Origin: Solirubrobacterales bacterium | Lineage (GTDB): Bacteria > Actinomycetota > Thermoleophilia > Solirubrobacterales > Solirubrobacteraceae | Reading direction: 5' to 3' | DNA: 51,488 nt | Assembly (NCBI GenBank): GCA_003137075.1 | Contig: PLES01000074.1 | Span: 545 to 52,032 of the forward strand | Shown here: in pieces, positions 23,438-33,069 of the stretch | Layout: every line of letters starts with the position of its first letter | How positions within the stretch are numbered: position 1 is the first letter of the stretch | Program-made: the position numbers and the translations under genes | The notes under the pieces: model-generated | Seen by the model: only the letters and a program-made list of their open reading frames with translations | What the model was told of the DNA's origin: nothing | Databases searched by the model: none

Positions 23438-25509
23438 CAGACGCGCTCGTAGACCGCGAACCCCTGCTCAGAGACCAGCTCCGCGAGCGGTTGCGCCTGC
23501 GCGAAGGAACGCTCGGCGCCGGTGAGCACGTCACGCCAGCGCCCGGCGGGCGGGTCACGTAGCGTCGCGACCCCGTCGAAATCGGCCCGCGGCAGCTGCA
23601 CGAGCGTCAGGACCTGCCCGCCGCGCACAAAGGCGCAGCCGGCGGGACCGGCATCGAGCGGCTCATACGTCCCCGCGAAGGCGTCAGGCCGCTCGGCCCG
23701 CAAACGCAGCAGGCGCGTGATCAGATCAAGTTTCAAGGTGGAGGCGTCGACCGAGCCGCCGCTGCGCAGCCCGGCAAGCAACGACTGACGCGAGCTCCAG
23801 GCGACCGGCCGGCGGTTGTCAGGGTCGACCAGCGCTCGGTACTCGAGCTCGTCACCCTGGTAGATGTCGGGGACCCCGGGCGCCGTCAGCTTGAGCGCCA
23901 GCTGCCCGAGCGCGGAGCGCCGGCCGAGCGCGGTGACCTGGTCCAGAAAGACCCCAAACTTGCGCTCAAACCACTGTTCGTCCATGACCCGTTCACAGAA
24001 CTGGCTGACCGCGGCCTCCCAGGTCTCGTTCTGCTCGATCCATGAGCTGTTGCGCTTGGCTTCGCGCAGCGCTTTCTCCATGTAGCCCTGGACTCGGTCA
24101 GTCTCGATTGGCCAGGCGCCGAGCAGCGTCTGGAAGATGAAGTACCGCTCAACGTCGTCCGGAGCACCGCCTGCGCGGAACTGCTCGGTGAGCGACGCGA
24201 ACCGGGCCCACTGCGCCGCGGTCTGCGCGGGCAGCGAAGCCAGCGTGCCGATGCGGGCGCGCACGTCGGACGAGCGCTTGGCGTCGTGCGTCATCGTCGT
24301 CAAAAGGTTCTCCGGGAAGCGTTCAGCGCGCTCCTGATTGCCGGCGTGGAAGCGTTCGACCCCGACACCGAAGCGCGACGGATCGCCGCCCACGTCGCAG
24401 AGCGCGAGCAGCCGGCAGTAGCGGTAGAAGCTGGTGTCCTCAACGCCCTTGGCCATGATCGCCGGCGTCGTCTGCTGAAAGCGCGTGACGAACTCGTGCG
24501 GTGCCTCGATCTCAAGCAGCAGTCGCTGTGCGACGGCGATCCGCATCTGCGAGCGCTCGATCGCGTCACGATCGGGCGCCTCGTACACGACCGCCGCGGG
24601 GTCGATGTAGGTGCGGTAGACCGGCAGCGAAGCGAGCGCGTGGGCCAGCTCGTCAAGGCCGCCCAGCGGGGCGGCCGCGGTTTCAGCATCGCGCCCCGGT
24701 GCGAGCGTGCGGGCCAGGCGCTCGAGCTCGGGCCTGAACGGGCCGGTCACCTGCTCGAGCTTGGCCTGATGGGCCAGCTCCTCAAAGGCGCGCTCGTCGT
24801 CGCTGACCCGCGTCCACAGCTGCGTCATCGCCTGCTCGCCGGCGGGATCGATGAACAGGCCGGCCACGTCGTTGAGGAACTCGTAGCCGACGGTGCCCGA
24901 GACGGCCCAGTCACGCAGGTGCTCGCCGGGATCGAGGATCTTCTCGACCCAGACCCGCTGCGCGCCCCCAGCGCGCAGCCCCTCCAGATAGGCGGCCGGG
25001 TCGGCGAGGCCGTCGGGGTGGTCGACTCGCAGGCCGTCGACCAGGCCATCACGCACGAGCGACAGCACAAAACCCATCGTCGCGGTGAAGACCTGCGGGT
25101 CCTCCTGGCGCACCGAGGCGAGCTCATCGATGTCGAAGAAGCGGCGGTGCCGGCCGGTAACCGGGTCGACGTCGAAGAACTGCTCGCGCAGCTTCGGATC
25201 GGTCCAGAAGCGGTTGTGCTCATCGGTCGCCATGTGGTTGGGGACGACGTCGAGCACGATGCCCATTCCGGCTTCGGCGCTCTCGGCGGCCAGCAGCTTG
25301 AACTCAGTCATGCCGCCGAGTGCGTCCGAGAGCTTGCCGGGGTCGATCACGTCGTAGCCGTGCGTCGAGCCCTCCCGGGCCTGGAACGAGGGGGAGAGGT
25401 AGAGGTGGGAGATCCCGAGATCACGCAGGTAAGGGACCAGCTCGCGGGCCGCGGCGAAGCCGAAGGATGGCGTCAGCTGCAGGCGGTAGGTCGCGCGAAG
25501 CTCGGGCAC
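23437..25509 (-). CDS. treY: malto-oligosyltrehalose synthase
   Basis: A 690-residue GH13 enzyme that converts the reducing-end linkage of malto-oligosaccharides into a terminal trehalose unit, the first step of the TreY/TreZ route. Seen: TYRLQLTPSFGFAAARELVPYLRDLGISHLYLSPSF at the N-terminus, the conserved VLDVVPNHMA, the nucleophile region DGLRVDHPDGLADP (~165-178), the acid in VWVEKILDPGE (~190), and the late PGVPDIYQGDELEYRALVDPDNRR. It is slightly shorter than many homologues (700-800 residues) but has all motifs. The start is GTG 25509. It lies 53 bases after glgX and overlaps the GT4 gene. Confidence 0.95.
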   Translation of the reverse strand: MPELRATYRLQLTPSFGFAAARELVPYLRDLGISHLYLSPSFQAREGSTHGYDVIDPGKLSDALGGMTEFKLLAAESAEAGMGIVLDVVPNHMATDEHNRFWTDPKLREQFFDVDPVTGRHRRFFDIDELASVRQEDPQVFTATMGFVLSLVRDGLVDGLRVDHPDGLADPAAYLEGLRAGGAQRVWVEKILDPGEHLRDWAVSGTVGYEFLNDVAGLFIDPAGEQAMTQLWTRVSDDERAFEELAHQAKLEQVTGPFRPELERLARTLAPGRDAETAAAPLGGLDELAHALASLPVYRTYIDPAAVVYEAPDRDAIERSQMRIAVAQRLLLEIEAPHEFVTRFQQTTPAIMAKGVEDTSFYRYCRLLALCDVGGDPSRFGVGVERFHAGNQERAERFPENLLTTMTHDAKRSSDVRARIGTLASLPAQTAAQWARFASLTEQFRAGGAPDDVERYFIFQTLLGAWPIETDRVQGYMEKALREAKRNSSWIEQNETWEAAVSQFCERVMDEQWFERKFGVFLDQVTALGRRSALGQLALKLTAPGVPDIYQGDELEYRALVDPDNRRPVAWSSRQSLLAGLRSGGSVDASTLKLDLITRLLRLRAERPDAFAGTYEPLDAGPAGCAFVRGGQVLTLVQLPRADFDGVATLRDPPAGRWRDVLTGAERSFAQAQPLAELVSEQGFAVYERV

Positions 25510-25562
25510 TAGGAATTCCGTGGGCGGTGCACTGACTCTGACGCTACCCGGTATCTACCGCT

Positions 25563-27695
25563 TCAATGCGCGGGGTCGGCCCGCTTGAGCACGACCATCG
25601 AATGGTCGGGCAGAGTCAGCGTCTCACGCGCGGCGTGGGTCGAGCTGCCGGGTTCCGCGTCGGGATCCGCGGTCGCGAACTCAAGCGTCCAGCTCACGCC
25701 GAAGTGCTGGCGCGGCAGCATGATCGTGCGTTCCTCGCCGTGGGCGTTGAACAGCAGCAGGAAGGAGTCGTCACGGATCCGCTCTCCGTGCGGGCCCGGG
25801 TTCGGGATCTCGTCGCCGTTGAGGAAGAGGCCGAGCACCGGTTCGCCGTCGTCCCAGTCAGATTTGGTCATCTTGCGCCCGTCGGTGCGGAACCACCAGG
25901 CGTCGGGCAGGCGATCGGTCTCGCCCTCCTCACTGCCGATCAGGAAGCTCTCGCGCCGGAATACCGGGTGTTGACGGCGCAACGCGATCAGCCGGCGTGT
26001 GAACAGACGCAGCTTCTCGTCGGCGCTCTCCCAGTCATACCAGGAGATCTCGTCGTCCTGGCACCAGGCGTTGTTGTTGCCCTTCTGGGTGCGGCCGATC
26101 TCGTCGCCGCCCAGCAGCATCGGCGTGCCCTGGGAGAGCAGCAGTGTCGCCAGCAGGCTGCGATGGCGACGCCCTCGCAGCGCCAGCACTTCGGGGTCGT
26201 CGGTATCGCCCTCGGCGCCGCCGTTCCAGGAGCGGTTGTCGTCGGTGCCGTCGGCGTTGTCCTCGAGGTTGTCCTCGTTGTGCTTCTCGTTGTAGGAGAC
26301 GAGGTCACGCATCGTGAAACCGTCGTGCGCGGTGATGAAGTTGATCGACGCGAACGGGTCGCGGCCATCGGCCTGGTAGAGGTCCGAGGACCCGGAGAGG
26401 CGCAGCGCAAACTCGCCGCGCTTGCACTGCTGACGCCAGAAGTCGCGCATCGAGTCGCGGTAGATTCCGTTCCACTCAGACCAGAGGATCGGGAAGTTCC
26501 CGACCTGATAGCCGCCGGGGCCGACGTCCCACGGCTCGGCGATCAGCTTCACCTGGGAGAGCACCGGGTCCTGGTGGATCACGTCGAAGAACGCCGAAAG
26601 CCGGTCGACCTCGAACAGCTCACGGGCGAGCGCCGACGCCAGGTCAAAACGGAAGCCGTCGACGTGACACTGGACCACCCAGTAGCGCAGCGAATCCATG
26701 ATCAGGCGCAGCACACTCGGGTGCACCGGGTTCAGTGAGTTGCCGGTACCGGTGAAGTCGACGTAGAAGCGCGGGTCCTCGGCCGAGAGCCGGTAGTAGG
26801 CGGCGTTGTCGACGCCCTTGAACGACAGCATCGGACCGAGATGGTTGCCCTCGGCCGTGTGGTTGTAGACGACGTCGAGGATTACCTCGATGCCCTCCTT
26901 GTGCAGCGCCTTGACCATGCCCTTGAACTCGGTCACCTGCTCGCCGGCGCGGCCGGTGGCCGCGTACTCGGAGTGTGGCGCGAGGTAGCCGATCGTGCTG
27001 TAACCCCAGTAGTTGGTGAGACCGCGCTCGGCCAGAAATGACTCGCTGGAGTTGTGGTGCACGGGCAGCAGCTCGACGGCTGTGATGCCCAGATCCTTGA
27101 GGTAGCCGATCGCCGGCTCAGACGCGAGCCCGGCGTAGGTGCCGCGCAGGTCCTCACGGACCTCCGGGTGAGTGGCTGTGAAGCCCTTCACGTGGGTCTC
27201 GTAGATCACGGTGTCGGCGAACGGGACGTTCGGCGGCGCGTCGTCCTCCCAGTCAAAGGCGTCGTCGATCACGATCGACTTTGGCACCGCCGCGGCGTCG
27301 TCCTCGTCGTCGGGCTCGAGGTCGGCGTCAGCGGTGCCGTTGGGCACGTAGGGCAGCACGTTCGCGTCGTGCGCCCAGTCGACAACGCCCTCGATCGATT
27401 TCGCGTAGGGATCGATCAGCAGCTTGGCGGGGTTGAAGCGGTGGCCCTCATCGGGCGCGAACGGGCCGAACACGCGGAAGCCGTAGCGCTGACCGGGGCC
27501 GACGCCGGGCAGGTACACATGCCAGTTCAGCGCCCGCCGCATCGGCATCTCGACGGGGGTCTCCTCGCCGTTCTCGTCAAACAGGCAAAGCTGCACGCGC
27601 TCGGCGTGCTCTGCGAAGAGGGCGAAATTGGTGCCGTGGCCGTCCCAGCAAGCGCCTAGCGGGAACGGCCGACCGGGCCATGTTTCAAGACTCAT
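25563..27695 (-). CDS. glgX: glycogen debranching enzyme GlgX (isoamylase type)
   Basis: A 710-residue GH13 debranching enzyme that cleaves alpha-1,6 branches of glycogen. An N-terminal CBM48 region (RPFPLGACWDGHGTNFALFAEHAERVQLCLFD) is followed by the (beta/alpha)8 domain. Motifs seen: VVYNHTAEGN, the nucleophile in GFRFDLASALAR, the acid in KLIAEPWDVGPGGY, and FITAHDGFTMRDLVSY. The aspartate/asparagine-rich loop NADGTDDNRSWNGGAEG is characteristic of GlgX. It lies 15 bases after treZ in the same operon, with no clear ribosome-binding site at its ATG. Its products feed TreY/TreZ and MalQ. Confidence 0.96.
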   Translation of the reverse strand: MSLETWPGRPFPLGACWDGHGTNFALFAEHAERVQLCLFDENGEETPVEMPMRRALNWHVYLPGVGPGQRYGFRVFGPFAPDEGHRFNPAKLLIDPYAKSIEGVVDWAHDANVLPYVPNGTADADLEPDDEDDAAAVPKSIVIDDAFDWEDDAPPNVPFADTVIYETHVKGFTATHPEVREDLRGTYAGLASEPAIGYLKDLGITAVELLPVHHNSSESFLAERGLTNYWGYSTIGYLAPHSEYAATGRAGEQVTEFKGMVKALHKEGIEVILDVVYNHTAEGNHLGPMLSFKGVDNAAYYRLSAEDPRFYVDFTGTGNSLNPVHPSVLRLIMDSLRYWVVQCHVDGFRFDLASALARELFEVDRLSAFFDVIHQDPVLSQVKLIAEPWDVGPGGYQVGNFPILWSEWNGIYRDSMRDFWRQQCKRGEFALRLSGSSDLYQADGRDPFASINFITAHDGFTMRDLVSYNEKHNEDNLEDNADGTDDNRSWNGGAEGDTDDPEVLALRGRRHRSLLATLLLSQGTPMLLGGDEIGRTQKGNNNAWCQDDEISWYDWESADEKLRLFTRRLIALRRQHPVFRRESFLIGSEEGETDRLPDAWWFRTDGRKMTKSDWDDGEPVLGLFLNGDEIPNPGPHGERIRDDSFLLLFNAHGEERTIMLPRQHFGVSWTLEFATADPDAEPGSSTHAARETLTLPDHSMVVLKRADPAH

Positions 27696-27710
27696 GAAAG
27701 AAACAGCCTG

Positions 27711-29459
27711 TCACACAGCGCCGATTCGAAGCAACACCCCCGACAACGGCTGAAGCTCGATCCAGCCGAGCTCAGGGTGGGGCGCCAGCCGGTGTGTGCT
27801 CAGCAGCAACTCGGTCCCCGGTGCAAGCTCGAACGAGGTCGGCTGGTCCGCGAACGACGCCAGCAGCTCAAACGCGCCGCGCCGCACACGCAGCCAGCGA
27901 GCGGCCTCGTCGAAGACGATCTCATCGGCATCACCGGGCGGCAGCTGCCCGCGGAGCTCGATCAGCTGCGCGTAGAGCTGGGCCAGTTCAGGGTCGCGCA
28001 CCCGCGTCAGCTTCGAGTTCTCGAAGGTCTCGAGCGCTTGGGGATCGGGCACGTCGTGACCGAACGAGGCGAAGGCGGCGAACTCCTCGCGGCGGCCGGT
28101 GCGGGTCGCGTCGGCGACCTTCGGGTCGATGTGATCAGAGAAGAACTGAAACGGAGCGCTCTCGCCGTACTCCTCGCCCATGAACAGCATCGGTGTGAAC
28201 GGCGAGAGCAGCGTCATGAACGCCGCGAGCGGGCGCGCCTGCGGCGGCAGCCGGTCGCCGAAGGCGCGGTTTCCGACCTGATCGTGGTCCTGGCAGAAGA
28301 CCACGAAGCGCTCGGGTGCGACGTCCTGGGCGGGCGCCCCGAAACGGCGTTTGCGGAAGCTCGAGTAGCCGCCGTCGTGCACGTAGGGGCGGTTGAACGC
28401 CTTGGCGAGCAGCTCGATGCGCCCGAACTCCGCGTAGTAACCGTCGCGCTCGTCGGTGATCAGGGTCCGCAGGGCGTGGTGGAAGTCGTCGGCCCAGGCG
28501 GCGTCAGCGCCCCAGCCGCCGACATCGCGCGGGCGGATCACGTTGGCGTCGTTGAGCCCGCTCTCGAGGATCACGATGGCCTGCGGATCGGCGGCGTGTA
28601 CGCGGCGCGTGATCGCGGCGACGATGTGTTCGGGGCTCGAGTCGTGGATCGCGTGTATGGCGTCGAGTCGCAGCCCATCGATCCCGTACTCCCGGATCCA
28701 GCCTTCGGCCGACTGAATCGCCCATTCGCGCACCGGGTCGCAGAGCTCATCGTCGTAGTTCATCGCCTTGCCCCACGGGGTCCCGTACTTGCCCGTGAAA
28801 TAAGGGCCGAAGGCGTTGAGTGCGTCGACTCCGGAAACGCCGACGTGGTTGTAGACGACGTCCAGGATCACCGCGATGCCGCGCTCATGCGCGGCGCCGA
28901 TCAGCTCGAGGAACTGCCCCGGGCCGCCGTAGGAAGATTGAGCCGCGGATATGTAGACACCGTCATAGCCCCAGCCGCGCGCGCCTGGGAACTCGGCGAC
29001 GGGCATCACCTCGATCGCGTTGACGCCGAGCTGCGCGAGCTCATCGAGATGCTGAATCGCCCCGCGGAAGGTGCCCTCCTGCGAGAACGTGCCGATGTGC
29101 AGCTCGAGAATCACCAGCTGATCGAGGCTCAGCCGCTGCGAGAGTGGCGCCGCCGGCTCGGCGGCGAACACCCGCGAGGCCCCGCGCAGGCCGTGCGGCT
29201 GCGAGCGCGAAGCAGGGTCGGGCACCGGAACGCCATCGGCCACGAACCAGTAGTCGGTCCCTGCCGAAGCGCTCGTGATCGTGCTGAAGATGCCGTAACC
29301 CTCGTCAGCGAGCGGCATCTCGCTGTCACCGATCCGCAACGCGAGCTGGTCCGCGTTCGGCGCCCAGACGCGGAACTCGGTGCGGTCGTGATCGAGCGGC
29401 CGTGCGCCGAGCGCCTGCTGCCACGGGAATCGGGTCGCCCCGAGCGGATCAGCGGTCAT
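27711..29459 (-). CDS. treZ: malto-oligosyltrehalose trehalohydrolase
   Basis: A 582-residue GH13 enzyme that releases free trehalose from the maltooligosyltrehalose made by TreY. Seen: the N-terminal beta-domain FRVWAPNADQLALRIGD, then LHIGTFSQEGTFRGAI, the conserved VMPVAEFPGARGWGYDGV, VVYNHVGVSG, the nucleophile in GLRLDAIHAIHDSSP, the acid in VILESGLNDAN, and QDHDQVGNRAFGDR. Length is normal. The ATG at 29459 overlaps the glgB stop (ATGA). The gene sits between glgB and glgX, two genes before treY, so the TreY/TreZ pair is split by the debranching gene. Confidence 0.95.
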   Translation of the reverse strand: MTADPLGATRFPWQQALGARPLDHDRTEFRVWAPNADQLALRIGDSEMPLADEGYGIFSTITSASAGTDYWFVADGVPVPDPASRSQPHGLRGASRVFAAEPAAPLSQRLSLDQLVILELHIGTFSQEGTFRGAIQHLDELAQLGVNAIEVMPVAEFPGARGWGYDGVYISAAQSSYGGPGQFLELIGAAHERGIAVILDVVYNHVGVSGVDALNAFGPYFTGKYGTPWGKAMNYDDELCDPVREWAIQSAEGWIREYGIDGLRLDAIHAIHDSSPEHIVAAITRRVHAADPQAIVILESGLNDANVIRPRDVGGWGADAAWADDFHHALRTLITDERDGYYAEFGRIELLAKAFNRPYVHDGGYSSFRKRRFGAPAQDVAPERFVVFCQDHDQVGNRAFGDRLPPQARPLAAFMTLLSPFTPMLFMGEEYGESAPFQFFSDHIDPKVADATRTGRREEFAAFASFGHDVPDPQALETFENSKLTRVRDPELAQLYAQLIELRGQLPPGDADEIVFDEAARWLRVRRGAFELLASFADQPTSFELAPGTELLLSTHRLAPHPELGWIELQPLSGVLLRIGAV

Positions 29460-31678
29460 TCGGCCGGCACTAGCCAGAGTGCGCCGAGCGGCGGCAAGGT
29501 CAGTGCGGCGGAGAACGGCTGGCCGCCCCAGGGCAGCTCGTCGGCCTCGATCGTGCCGAAGTTCCCGACGTTGCCGCCGCCGTAGATCTCAGCGTCGGTG
29601 TTGATCGCTTCGCGCCAGGCGCCGGCGCGCGGCAGTCCGACCCGGTACATCTCGCGTGGCAACGGCGAGAGGTTCATGATGCAGGCGATCACACGCTCGC
29701 CGTGCTTGCTGGTGCGGGCAAAGGCGAGCACGTTGTTGTCGGCGTCGTTGGACTCGAGCCAGTAGAAGCCGGCCGGGTCCGAGTCGACCTCCCAGAGCGC
29801 AGGTTCAGCGCCGTAGACGCGGTTCAGCTCGCGCACGAGCGTCTGCATACCCGCGTGATCTGGCTGCTCGAGCAGATGCCAGTCCAGCGAGTGGTGGTGC
29901 GACCACTCGTCGACCTGCGCGAACTCCTGTCCCATGAACAGCAGGTTCTTGCCCGGATGAGCCCACATGTAGGCGTAGAGCGTGCGCAGGTTCGCGAGCT
30001 TCTGCCAGTGGTCGCCGGCCATCTTCGTATAGAGGCTGCCCTTGCCGTGCACGACCTCGTCGTGAGAGAGCGGCAGGATGAAGTTCTCGCTGAACGCGTA
30101 GACGAGGCTGAAGGTCAGGTCCTGATGGTGAAAGCGCCGGTAGATCGGGTCGAGCTCGAAGTATTCGAGCGAGTCGTGCATCCAGCCCATGTTCCACTTG
30201 AAGCCGAAGCCGAGGCCACCGATGTAGGTCGGACGCGAAACCCCCGGCCAAGCGGTTGACTCCTCCGCGGCTGAGATGACCCCGGGCTCCTGGGCGTGCA
30301 TAAGCGTGTTGAGGTCCTTGAGGAAGGAGACGGCGTCAAGGTCCTCACGGCCACCGAACTCGTTCGGCACCCACTCACCGGCTTTGCGGGAGTAGTCGAG
30401 GTAGAGCATCGAGGCCACGGCGTCGACGCGGATGCCGTCGGCGTGGTACTCGCGCAGCCAGAAGAGCGCGTTGGAGGTCAGGAAGTTCCTGACCTCGTGG
30501 CGGGCGAAGTTGAAGACCAACGTTCCCCAGTCCGGATGCTCACCGCGTCGCGGGTCGGCGTGTTCGTAGAGCGCCGTGCCGTCAAAACGGGCGAGCCCGA
30601 AGTCATCGCGCGGGAAGTGCGCCGGAACCCAGTCGAGGATCACGCCGACGCCGTGCTCATGCATGCGCTCGATGAACAGCCGCAAGTCGTCCGGCGATCC
30701 GAACACGGGGGATGGGGCGTAGTAACCGGTGACCTGGTAACCCCAGGAGCCGGAGAAGGGATGGTGCATCACGGGCAGCAGCTCGACGTGCGTGAAGCCC
30801 ATGTCCTGAACGTAGGAGGCGAGCTCGTCCGCGAGCTCGCGGTAGCTCAGCAGCCGCTCGGGGTCGTGCGGATCTCGGCGCCACGATCCGAGATGGACCT
30901 CGTAGATCGAGACCGGCTGGTCGAAGGGCTGGTGCTCGCGGCGAGCGCGCTGGTAGGCGGCTTCGCGTGCGCCCCACTCGTGGTGGCTGGCGCTGACGAT
31001 TGATGCCGTGTTCGGCGGAACCTCAGCCTGCTGCGCGTACGGGTCGGCTTTCAGCAGCAGCTCGCCGCCGGCGGCGAGGATCTCAAACTTGTAGTGAGCG
31101 CCCTCACCGACACCAGGGAGGAAGAGCTCCCAGATCCCGCTTGAACCGAGTGAGCGCATCGCGTTGAGGCGACCGTCCCAGCCGTTGAAGTCGCCGACGA
31201 CGCTGACCGCGCGGGCCGAAGGCGCCCACACCGCGAAGGCTGTCCCGGTGACGCCCTGGTGCTCGCGTGGATGCGCGCCGAGCACCTCATAGATGCGCTC
31301 GTGGCGACCCTCGGTGATCAGGTGCAGGTCGAGGTCGCCGAGCGTCGGCGCGAACGCGTAGGGGTCGTCGATCGTGAATGAGTTTTTGCGGTCGTAGTCG
31401 ACCTTGAGCTGGTAGCGCAGCGGCTCGTCGACACCCGCCACTTCACCCTCGAAGACGCCGCCGACGTGAACCTGGTGGAGCTTTTCGGTCTTGCCGTCGG
31501 CGAGCAGAACGGTGATCGAGCGCGCGTCCGGCCGCAGCGCACGGATGACGGTGGCGCCGGCCGCGGTCGGGTGCGCGCCCAGCACCGAGTGCGGACTTGA
31601 ATGTTCGCGTCTTACAAGTGCGTCCAGCTCGGCAGTGTCGATCGCGGTCACAGCTCCACCGGCTTTGATGACGGTCAT
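29456..31678 (-). CDS. glgB: 1,4-alpha-glucan branching enzyme
   Basis: A 740-residue GH13 branching enzyme that introduces alpha-1,6 branches into glucan. It has the long bacterial form with two N-terminal modules: an N1 domain starting DALVRREHSSPHSVLGAHP and a CBM48 with FAVWAPSARAVSVVGDFNGWDG (~150-171). In the catalytic barrel: VILDWVPAHFP, the nucleophile in GIRVDAVASMLYLDYSR, the acid in ISAAEESTAWPGVSRP, and LPLSHDEVVHGKGS. The ATG at 31678 overlaps the maltokinase stop, and the gene ends overlapping treZ. In the GlgE pathway it branches the linear glucan made from maltose-1-phosphate. Confidence 0.97.
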   Translation of the reverse strand: MTVIKAGGAVTAIDTAELDALVRREHSSPHSVLGAHPTAAGATVIRALRPDARSITVLLADGKTEKLHQVHVGGVFEGEVAGVDEPLRYQLKVDYDRKNSFTIDDPYAFAPTLGDLDLHLITEGRHERIYEVLGAHPREHQGVTGTAFAVWAPSARAVSVVGDFNGWDGRLNAMRSLGSSGIWELFLPGVGEGAHYKFEILAAGGELLLKADPYAQQAEVPPNTASIVSASHHEWGAREAAYQRARREHQPFDQPVSIYEVHLGSWRRDPHDPERLLSYRELADELASYVQDMGFTHVELLPVMHHPFSGSWGYQVTGYYAPSPVFGSPDDLRLFIERMHEHGVGVILDWVPAHFPRDDFGLARFDGTALYEHADPRRGEHPDWGTLVFNFARHEVRNFLTSNALFWLREYHADGIRVDAVASMLYLDYSRKAGEWVPNEFGGREDLDAVSFLKDLNTLMHAQEPGVISAAEESTAWPGVSRPTYIGGLGFGFKWNMGWMHDSLEYFELDPIYRRFHHQDLTFSLVYAFSENFILPLSHDEVVHGKGSLYTKMAGDHWQKLANLRTLYAYMWAHPGKNLLFMGQEFAQVDEWSHHHSLDWHLLEQPDHAGMQTLVRELNRVYGAEPALWEVDSDPAGFYWLESNDADNNVLAFARTSKHGERVIACIMNLSPLPREMYRVGLPRAGAWREAINTDAEIYGGGNVGNFGTIEADELPWGGQPFSAALTLPPLGALWLVPAE

Positions 31679-33069
31679 GCGGCTTCAAGTAGCCGGCGGA
31701 TGCCGGCTACAGGGATAGCTACCCAATCAGGGCGGTTGTTGAGCTCGTACTGCAGCTCGTACACGGCTTTCTCGAGCTCGAAGATCGCGAGGATGTTCAT
31801 GATCGCGGAGCGACCGCCGGGCAGCAGCGAGGGGTCGACATCGGCCAGATAGCCGTTGAGGAACTCGTCGCGCATCTGCTGCTCGTAGTCCTCAGGGGCC
31901 TTGTGGCCGCGTTGCAACTCGACCGCTGAGGTGACGTAGGCGAACGAGCGCAGCATGCCCGCCACGTCCTTCAGCGGCGAGCTCTTCTGGCGTCGCTGCG
32001 GAAGCGGGCGCGCGGGCTCGCCTTCGAAGTCGAGGATCACCCAGCCACGGTCGGTGTCGAGCGTCTGTCCGAGGTGGTAGTCGCCGTGGATCCGGATCTG
32101 TTTGCCACCGGCGCTGATCTGGGCGCGGGCGGCGAGCTTCGCCCGCACGTCCTCACCGCAGCCGTAGATCGGCGCGACCACGTCCGTGTCGGGAAGCCGC
32201 ATGAACATGCGATCGATGTCCTCGTCGAGTGAGGCGGTGAGCAGCGCCAGTGACTCGCTGCTCGGATCCTGGGGTGAGAACGCGGGGTCGCTGGCGTCGG
32301 AGGCGAGCACCGTGTGCATCTGTCCGGTGATCTGGCCGAGGCTGTGGATCCGCTTCAGCAGCTGCTCGGGGTCCGAGACGATCTCTTCAAGCGCGAGCTC
32401 CCAGCCGTCGCGGGCGTTGGGGATGAACGCCTGGGCGATCCCGAGCGTTGACGCCAGCGAGCTGCCTTCGTACTCGTACCAGCCCTCGAGCGGCGCGATG
32501 TGCTCGAAGCCGCGCGCGGTCAGGAAGCGCAACAGCTCGAGCTCAGGGCTGATCCCGGACTCGACCCGGCGGATCATCTTCAGCGAGACACGGTCGTCGA
32601 TCACGAACGAGGAGTTCGACTGCTCGGCGCCCATCGCGCGGACCACTGAGTGCTCGCTCGGGCGGTAGGCCCCGTCAACGTGGCGGAAGGCGAAGTGGCC
32701 GGAATCTGTCTGGATATCGGCGTCCTCGAGCACCAGCCGCAGCAGGTTCAGCACGTGGCGTGGCTCGGTCAGAGCTGAGAACGCCTCGAGCTCGGCGCTT
32801 CGGGCGATCGGCTCAAAACCGATCGGGCTCGAGCCCGCAGGCCGCGTGATCAGCAGCAGTTGGTAGACGTCGTGGGCTCCGGTTGCGACTCGCGCCTGCA
32901 CCAGCGCCAGATAGATGTCCTCCACGACCATCACGTGCTCGATCGGCTCGATGCCGCTGATGCCGCGCGACTTCGCGGCGTACCAGCGCTGTTTGCCCAT
33001 CCAGTCGCGCAGCGACTCACTCTCGAGCAGCGCCGTGATCTCTTGTGTCTGTCCGGCTTGCTCAGGCAT
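31675..33069 (-). CDS. mak: maltokinase
   Basis: A 464-residue ATP-dependent kinase that makes maltose-1-phosphate for GlgE. The N-terminal cap domain has [18 protein letters not shown], a hallmark of Mak/Pep2. The kinase catalytic loop is [13 protein letters not shown] (HxDxH-like), and the metal motif is [34 protein letters not shown]. The start is taken as ATG 33069, which has GGAGAG nine bases upstream and overlaps the treS end by 8 bases. The ORF track starts eight codons earlier. Here Mak is a separate protein directly after treS; in some actinobacteria the two are fused. Confidence 0.95.
   Translation of the reverse strand: MPEQAGQTQEITALLESESLRDWMGKQRWYAAKSRGISGIEPIEHVMVVEDIYLALVQARVATGAHDVYQLLLITRPAGSSPIGFEPIARSAELEAFSALTEPRHVLNLLRLVLEDADIQTDSGHFAFRHVDGAYRPSEHSVVRAMGAEQSNSSFVIDDRVSLKMIRRVESGISPELELLRFLTARGFEHIAPLEGWYEYEGSSLASTLGIAQAFIPNARDGWELALEEIVSDPEQLLKRIHSLGQITGQMHTVLASDASDPAFSPQDPSSESLALLTASLDEDIDRMFMRLPDTDVVAPIYGCGEDVRAKLAARAQISAGGKQIRIHGDYHLGQTLDTDRGWVILDFEGEPARPLPQRRQKSSPLKDVAGMLRSFAYVTSAVELQRGHKAPEDYEQQMRDEFLNGYLADVDPSLLPGGRSAIMNILAIFELEKAVYELQYELNNRPDWVAIPVAGIRRLLEAA

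Noticed and set aside
24286-25512. 408-residue plus-strand ORF opposite treY
   Set aside because: It is an antisense shadow of treY in high-GC DNA. Its sequence is rich in Arg, Gly, Val and Leu without any family motif.
25566-26738. 390-residue plus-strand ORF opposite glgX
   Set aside because: Antisense shadow; composition follows the glgX codon pattern in reverse.
27777-29585. 602-residue plus-strand ORF opposite treZ
   Set aside because: Antisense shadow of treZ and the glgB end. It has no recognisable domain, while treZ has all catalytic motifs.
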